A stretch of DNA of 20,350 nt, from assembly GCA_025603075.1 (NCBI GenBank), contig MU626500.1, positions 7,335-27,684 of the forward strand, given 5' to 3'. The stretch comes from Neoconidiobolus thromboides FSU 785 (taxonomy: Eukaryota > Entomophthoromycota > Entomophthoromycetes > Entomophthorales > Neoconidiobolaceae). The notes beneath the pieces are model-generated. The model saw only the letters and a program-made list of their open reading frames with translations, made no database searches and had not been told where the DNA came from. Positions 17,236 through 20,350 of this stretch are shown piece by piece (the stretch's first letter is position 1; the number at the start of each line of letters is the position of its first letter). A program made the position numbers and the translations under genes.

Positions 17236-18975
17236 TTTAATTGGAATTTTTTTAAATTATTTTTATTTCAAAACTCAGGGGTAATTTTGTATTTTATATT
17301 ATAACTATAAACTATAATAAAGCCCCTGTTTTACTTTATCTCAATACATTTTATTTTTACACTAAAATATTTATACTTTTTTAAAACTATAATAGTAGTG
17401 AATTCGTTTTATTGAATTATAAAGCAGCCGTTAATCGCATTAATCACTTCATTATGGCTGATTAAACTTTGAGGATAATGAAGCTAGATTGTTTAAGTTT
17501 AAAAAAATAATACTTTTAGAAATTTACTATATTTAATATAAAGCATTTTGTTAAGAAGGGGGGAATTATTTAATTATTCCTGTATTTTAGAATAGCTCAT
17601 GGAAAAGCTAGAAGGTAAATAATAAAAAGAGTGAAGCTATAAATTACAGTGTTCTATCTTATATGGTTTAATTTTTGTTTAAAAAACAACCTTTGGAGCA
17701 CTGAATTGATAGTTATAGTTTAATATGAAAGTGGATTCTCAAAGAATCTATTTTTTAGAATTTAAAATATTAGTATTGCATTTTATTTTTACACAGGAAA
17801 CCTTTGTCTTCTAACAATTAATTTCGGATAAAAATGTTAGTCTAAAAAAGCTTGCTTAGTCCTCATCTTGATTTACCGAAAAAAACGCAATTAAGAACAA
17901 AAAATCGATGATCGATGATTAAATTATACAATAACTAACTATATAAATAATCATAAACATTTAACTTTTAAATATTTAAACTCAAAGATCTAGTTTTACT
18001 TTGAATAACAACATAAACCATATTCCCCCTGGATTCATGCACCAAATTAATGATGTTGCTGAATTTCACCTCCATTTTATTTTTAGCAATTTTTGCCACT
18101 TTTTTCCAAATTTAATCATTTTAATGTTTAAGATTAATTAGTTTAACTGGCATTACCAACAATTCTTATGTTTACCAAAGTAAAACCAAAATAACAATAT
18201 TGTTTTTAACGTTCAATTTTATACCTTCAATAATGAATTACTTTTTTAATTTGTTACTATATTTTAGTACTCCTTTCGAAAAACAGGGGGTTAAAGTTTG
18301 ATGATATTCCTTTAGTTAATTTTAAAAAAGTAATTTAAGTTGCTATTAAAGTAATGTTAAATTAAACTATAAAATAAATTAAAAGAATATAAAAAATAAC
18401 ATGTGATGCTTAAATTGTTAAAATAAGTCCGATTTCAGAAGTAAAATGGACTAGGACCTTTTTTAAAACAATTAGTATACTTCCATTATTTTTGAGGCAA
18501 ATGGTATTAGTAATAGAGAGCAAAACAAATCAACCAAACTAGCATAAACTATGCCATTTCTTTTATCAAAGCAACAACAATTTCAAAGTAGAGTTATGCT
18601 AAAAGCCTTGTAAATTTCTGATAAATGTGCTATTAAAAATATTAAAAATTCTATTAATAAATGTTTACTATTATTTGAATATCAAAAAATAAAACCCTAA
18701 ATATTTTATTAAGAAATGATATAAAGTTTTTGATAAAGCAAATTTTTAAAAATAACAACGGAGTTATAAACTGAGTTGTTATTATTAACTTTAACTTTAA
18801 CTTTAACTTTAGCTTTTCAATCTTAACTTTAATATAAACTTTAATACTAATTCCAATCTTAACTGTTTAATTCCATTTTCAATGTAACTTTAACATTACA
18901 TTTGGCATTAGCATTAATGTTTAGTTAATTGTATATTAAATTCTTTATACTAAAAACTGTATTATCATGATTATT
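17236..18975. other. Intergenic region between WOPR and the MITE-like copy A
   Basis: This divergent spacer carries the WOPR promoter on its left. A coding-like plus-strand segment at 17391-17465 ends YKAAVNRINHFIMAD before TAA; it is too short to annotate as a gene. A TTAACT array is at 18785-18814. Nothing else is supported. Confidence 0.45.
18785..18814 (+). repeat. 6-bp tandem repeat TTAACT (five units)
   Basis: Four exact TTAACT units from 18785 and a fifth as TTAGCT (18809-18814), with looser echoes (CTTAACTTTAA) downstream. It is an internal microsatellite; the unit is not a known fungal telomere repeat. Confidence 0.8.
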
Positions 18976-19081
18976 ATATGGAGATGTTTTTTTTGATTTC
19001 ATCACTTTTTCCATTTTTTAAGCGCTATTTGAGTGGAAAAATTGTTAATAAATTCTTAAACAAAAAAAATACATCCCTATA
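18976..19081 (+). mobile_element. MITE-like palindromic element, copy A (106 bp)
   Basis: The left end TATGGAGATGTTTTTTTTG and the reverse complement of the right end TATAGGGATGTATTTTTTTT form terminal inverted repeats. The centre is a second near-palindrome, TTTTTCCATTTTTTAAGCGC followed by TATTTGAGTGGAAAAA, symmetric about AGCGCT. It aligns along its full length with copies at 6890-6995 and 7908-8012. It lies 409 bp upstream of the CAP-Gly gene ATG and has no coding capacity. Confidence 0.75.
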
Positions 19082-19389
19082 ATACCATCTTTAAATTATT
19101 TTTGCAAAGAAATATTTATCATGTTAACTGTCTCTGTAGCTATGAATTTCTATTAGAGGTATGATAAAAAGATGAAAAAAATAGTTTATTTGTTAAATAT
19201 AAAATGAAAATTAACTAAAAATGTACTAAAATAAAGCTTTTTTATAAAGAGTTAGTGTTAAATCAATTTATTTGTCTTCATATTTATATAATGAATTGGA
19301 GAAATAATTAGTGTTCTTCTTTGAATACGTCATCCTCAATCTTCAGAAATCTGGCTTATGGTTGGATAGATTCATTTTTCTCCTTTGAT

Positions 19390-19421
19390 CCAATCATATT
19401 TCATCTTCTCTTTCTATATAG
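19390..19421 (+). promoter_or_regulatory. CCAAT and TATA-like elements of the CAP-Gly gene promoter
   Basis: CCAATCA at 19390-19396 lies about 95 bp before the ATG at 19490. A pyrimidine-rich run (TTTCATCTTCTCTTTC) leads to TATATAG at 19415-19421, about 70 bp before the ATG. Position and order are those of a conventional fungal promoter. A CCAATCA at nearly the same distance precedes the GPI-protein gene. Confidence 0.45.
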
Positions 19422-19489
19422 TATAGAACTATTAACAGATTTTTTGTCAGACTTTAAATAATTTTATAATCAATTATCCATTAAACAAG

Positions 19490-20350
19490 ATGAGTGAGTC
19501 TAAAGCTCAAGGTGTAAAAGCTGGTGGTTCGAAAATCACTCAGACATCCAAGGTAACTATGAAAGAGATGGGAGGCTATAAGCTTGGGGATCTAGTTTAC
19601 GTCTTAGGAATGAGGTGTACTATTCGTTGGCTAGGTGAAACTGAGTTTAAAGAAGGAGAATGGGTTGGTGTTGAACTGTTTTTACCCAAAGGTAGGAACG
19701 ATGGTACAGTTCAGGGAAAGAGATACTTCGACTGTAAGCCAAACTGTGGTATGTTCACCCGTATTGAAATCGTGAGCAAGACCCCTAAATCAATACGTGA
19801 GCTCAAAAAGTTAGCTAAAAAAAGCCCAACAACTGATGAAAAGCCGATTGTTGATGTCAACGCTGATGTCAATGCTGATGCTGATGTCAAATCTCCAAAG
19901 GAAGATGAAATAAAAGACTTTGCTCCAATAAATATGGATTTTAAGGAGGGTGAGCCTGTACCATATTCAGAAGTCCAAGAATTGTGTGCCAGGATCAAAC
20001 ATTTAGAAGCTGCAAGGGCCAAAGATCGTGAAAATAGTTCCATAACTGAGAAGGATATTGAAAATGCAAAAAAATTCAATGCAATTTATCCAAGATTAAA
20101 CGCCCAGTTTAAGCAAAGACTTGAAGAAAATACAAAACTTAAAAGTGACAAGGAAGCTCTTGAGTCCGAATTAAAATACATTAAAGAGGAAAGAGAGATG
20201 GATCTTGGACTTATTAAACAGCTTGAAGATGCATTGGATGAATCACAAGAAGTAATTAAAAATTATGAACAGAAGCTCATGTCCATGAATGATGATAATG
20301 AGTTCAAGATAGCTGCTCAATCTATTCCAGAGAGTGATTTAGTTCCAGAT
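19490..20350 (+). CDS. CAP-Gly domain coiled-coil protein, N-terminal part (dynactin p150/CLIP-like; 3' end outside window)
   Basis: An ATG at 19490 opens a frame with no stop for 287 codons to the window edge. Residues 1-28 are a Ser/Lys-rich leader. Residues about 31-95 form a CAP-Gly domain: GDLVYVLG, WLGETEFKEGEWVGVEL (47-63), GRNDG (68-72) and VQGKRYFDCKPNCGMFTRIE (74-93). The family signature GKNDG has Lys replaced by Arg, and Cys43 stands where a Gly is common. A basic patch (about 96-111) and an Asn-Ala-Asp-Val repeat (about 123-133) follow, then a long heptad-rich helix from about 158 to 270 (for example FKQRLEENTKLKSDKEALES). CAP-Gly domains bind the EEY/F tails of tubulin and EB proteins. 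CAP-Gly followed by coiled coil is the architecture of dynactin p150 (Nip100/Ro-3) and CLIP-170-like proteins; the missing C-terminus prevents a choice. Codon use is less A/T-biased than in neighbouring genes. Confidence 0.88.
   Translation, partial: MSESKAQGVKAGGSKITQTSKVTMKEMGGYKLGDLVYVLGMRCTIRWLGETEFKEGEWVGVELFLPKGRNDGTVQGKRYFDCKPNCGMFTRIEIVSKTPKSIRELKKLAKKSPTTDEKPIVDVNADVNADADVKSPKEDEIKDFAPINMDFKEGEPVPYSEVQELCARIKHLEAARAKDRENSSITEKDIENAKKFNAIYPRLNAQFKQRLEENTKLKSDKEALESELKYIKEEREMDLGLIKQLEDALDESQEVIKNYEQKLMSMNDDNEFKIAAQSIPESDLVPD

Noticed and set aside
18785-18814. TTAACT array as a possible telomere or telomeric relic
   Set aside because: The unit is not TTAGGG-like, there are only five copies and genes continue on both sides.
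19711-20079. 122-residue minus-strand ORF
   Set aside because: Antisense to the CAP-Gly/coiled-coil frame, which has clear domain motifs.
1-20350. tRNA, rRNA and CRISPR content
   Set aside because: I looked for a T-loop GGTTCRANYCC pattern with a matching acceptor stem, and for regularly spaced direct repeats; none was convincing.

Overview
The window is AT-rich, spliceosomal-intron-bearing nuclear DNA from a fungus. Evidence for a fungus: a Zn(II)2Cys6 plus fungal-specific-MHR transcription factor, a WOPR (Gti1/Pac2/Wor1) regulator, a secreted fungal-type tyrosinase, a GPI-anchor-like Ser-rich surface protein, and introns of 53-90 bp with GTAAGT-like donors and TAG acceptors. The very low GC, compact introns and gene mix suggest an early-diverging filamentous lineage; an AT-rich Entomophthoromycotina such as Conidiobolus is my guess. 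That is inference, not identification.

Layout. 1-342: the 3' end of a Thr/Pro-rich repeat protein (+). 878-1204: a two-exon potato-inhibitor-like (I78 family) protease inhibitor (+), convergent with 1299-1862, a cysteine-rich GPI-anchored surface protein (-). 3324-4862: a secreted tyrosinase with a long Gly-Ser-Thr repeat linker (-). 4990-9265: a 4.3 kb gene-poor tract holding a decayed coding region (about 6196-6737), shorter coding-like relics, and several copies of a ~105 bp palindromic MITE-like element. 9266-12209: a six-exon FGD/Don1-like RhoGEF-PH-FYVE protein (+), convergent with 12435-14240, an intronless Zn2Cys6 transcription factor (-). 16468-17235: a short WOPR regulator (-). 18976-19081: another MITE-like copy. 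19490-20350: the 5' part of a CAP-Gly/coiled-coil microtubule-binding protein (+), running off the window.

There is no operon logic, as expected in a eukaryote. Functionally the window combines secreted or surface proteins (tyrosinase, GPI protein, Thr/Pro protein), a probable intracellular protease inhibitor, morphogenesis and cytoskeleton factors (Cdc42-type GEF, CAP-Gly protein) and two transcriptional regulators. I infer no shared pathway. The most notable observations are the nested-palindrome MITE family (three full-length copies and two derivatives), the RhoGEF carrying a second C8 zinc finger that has lost the PI3P-binding signature, the tyrosinase with an expanded 15-bp repeat linker and a possible processing site, and the decayed gene remnants in the long intergenic tract.
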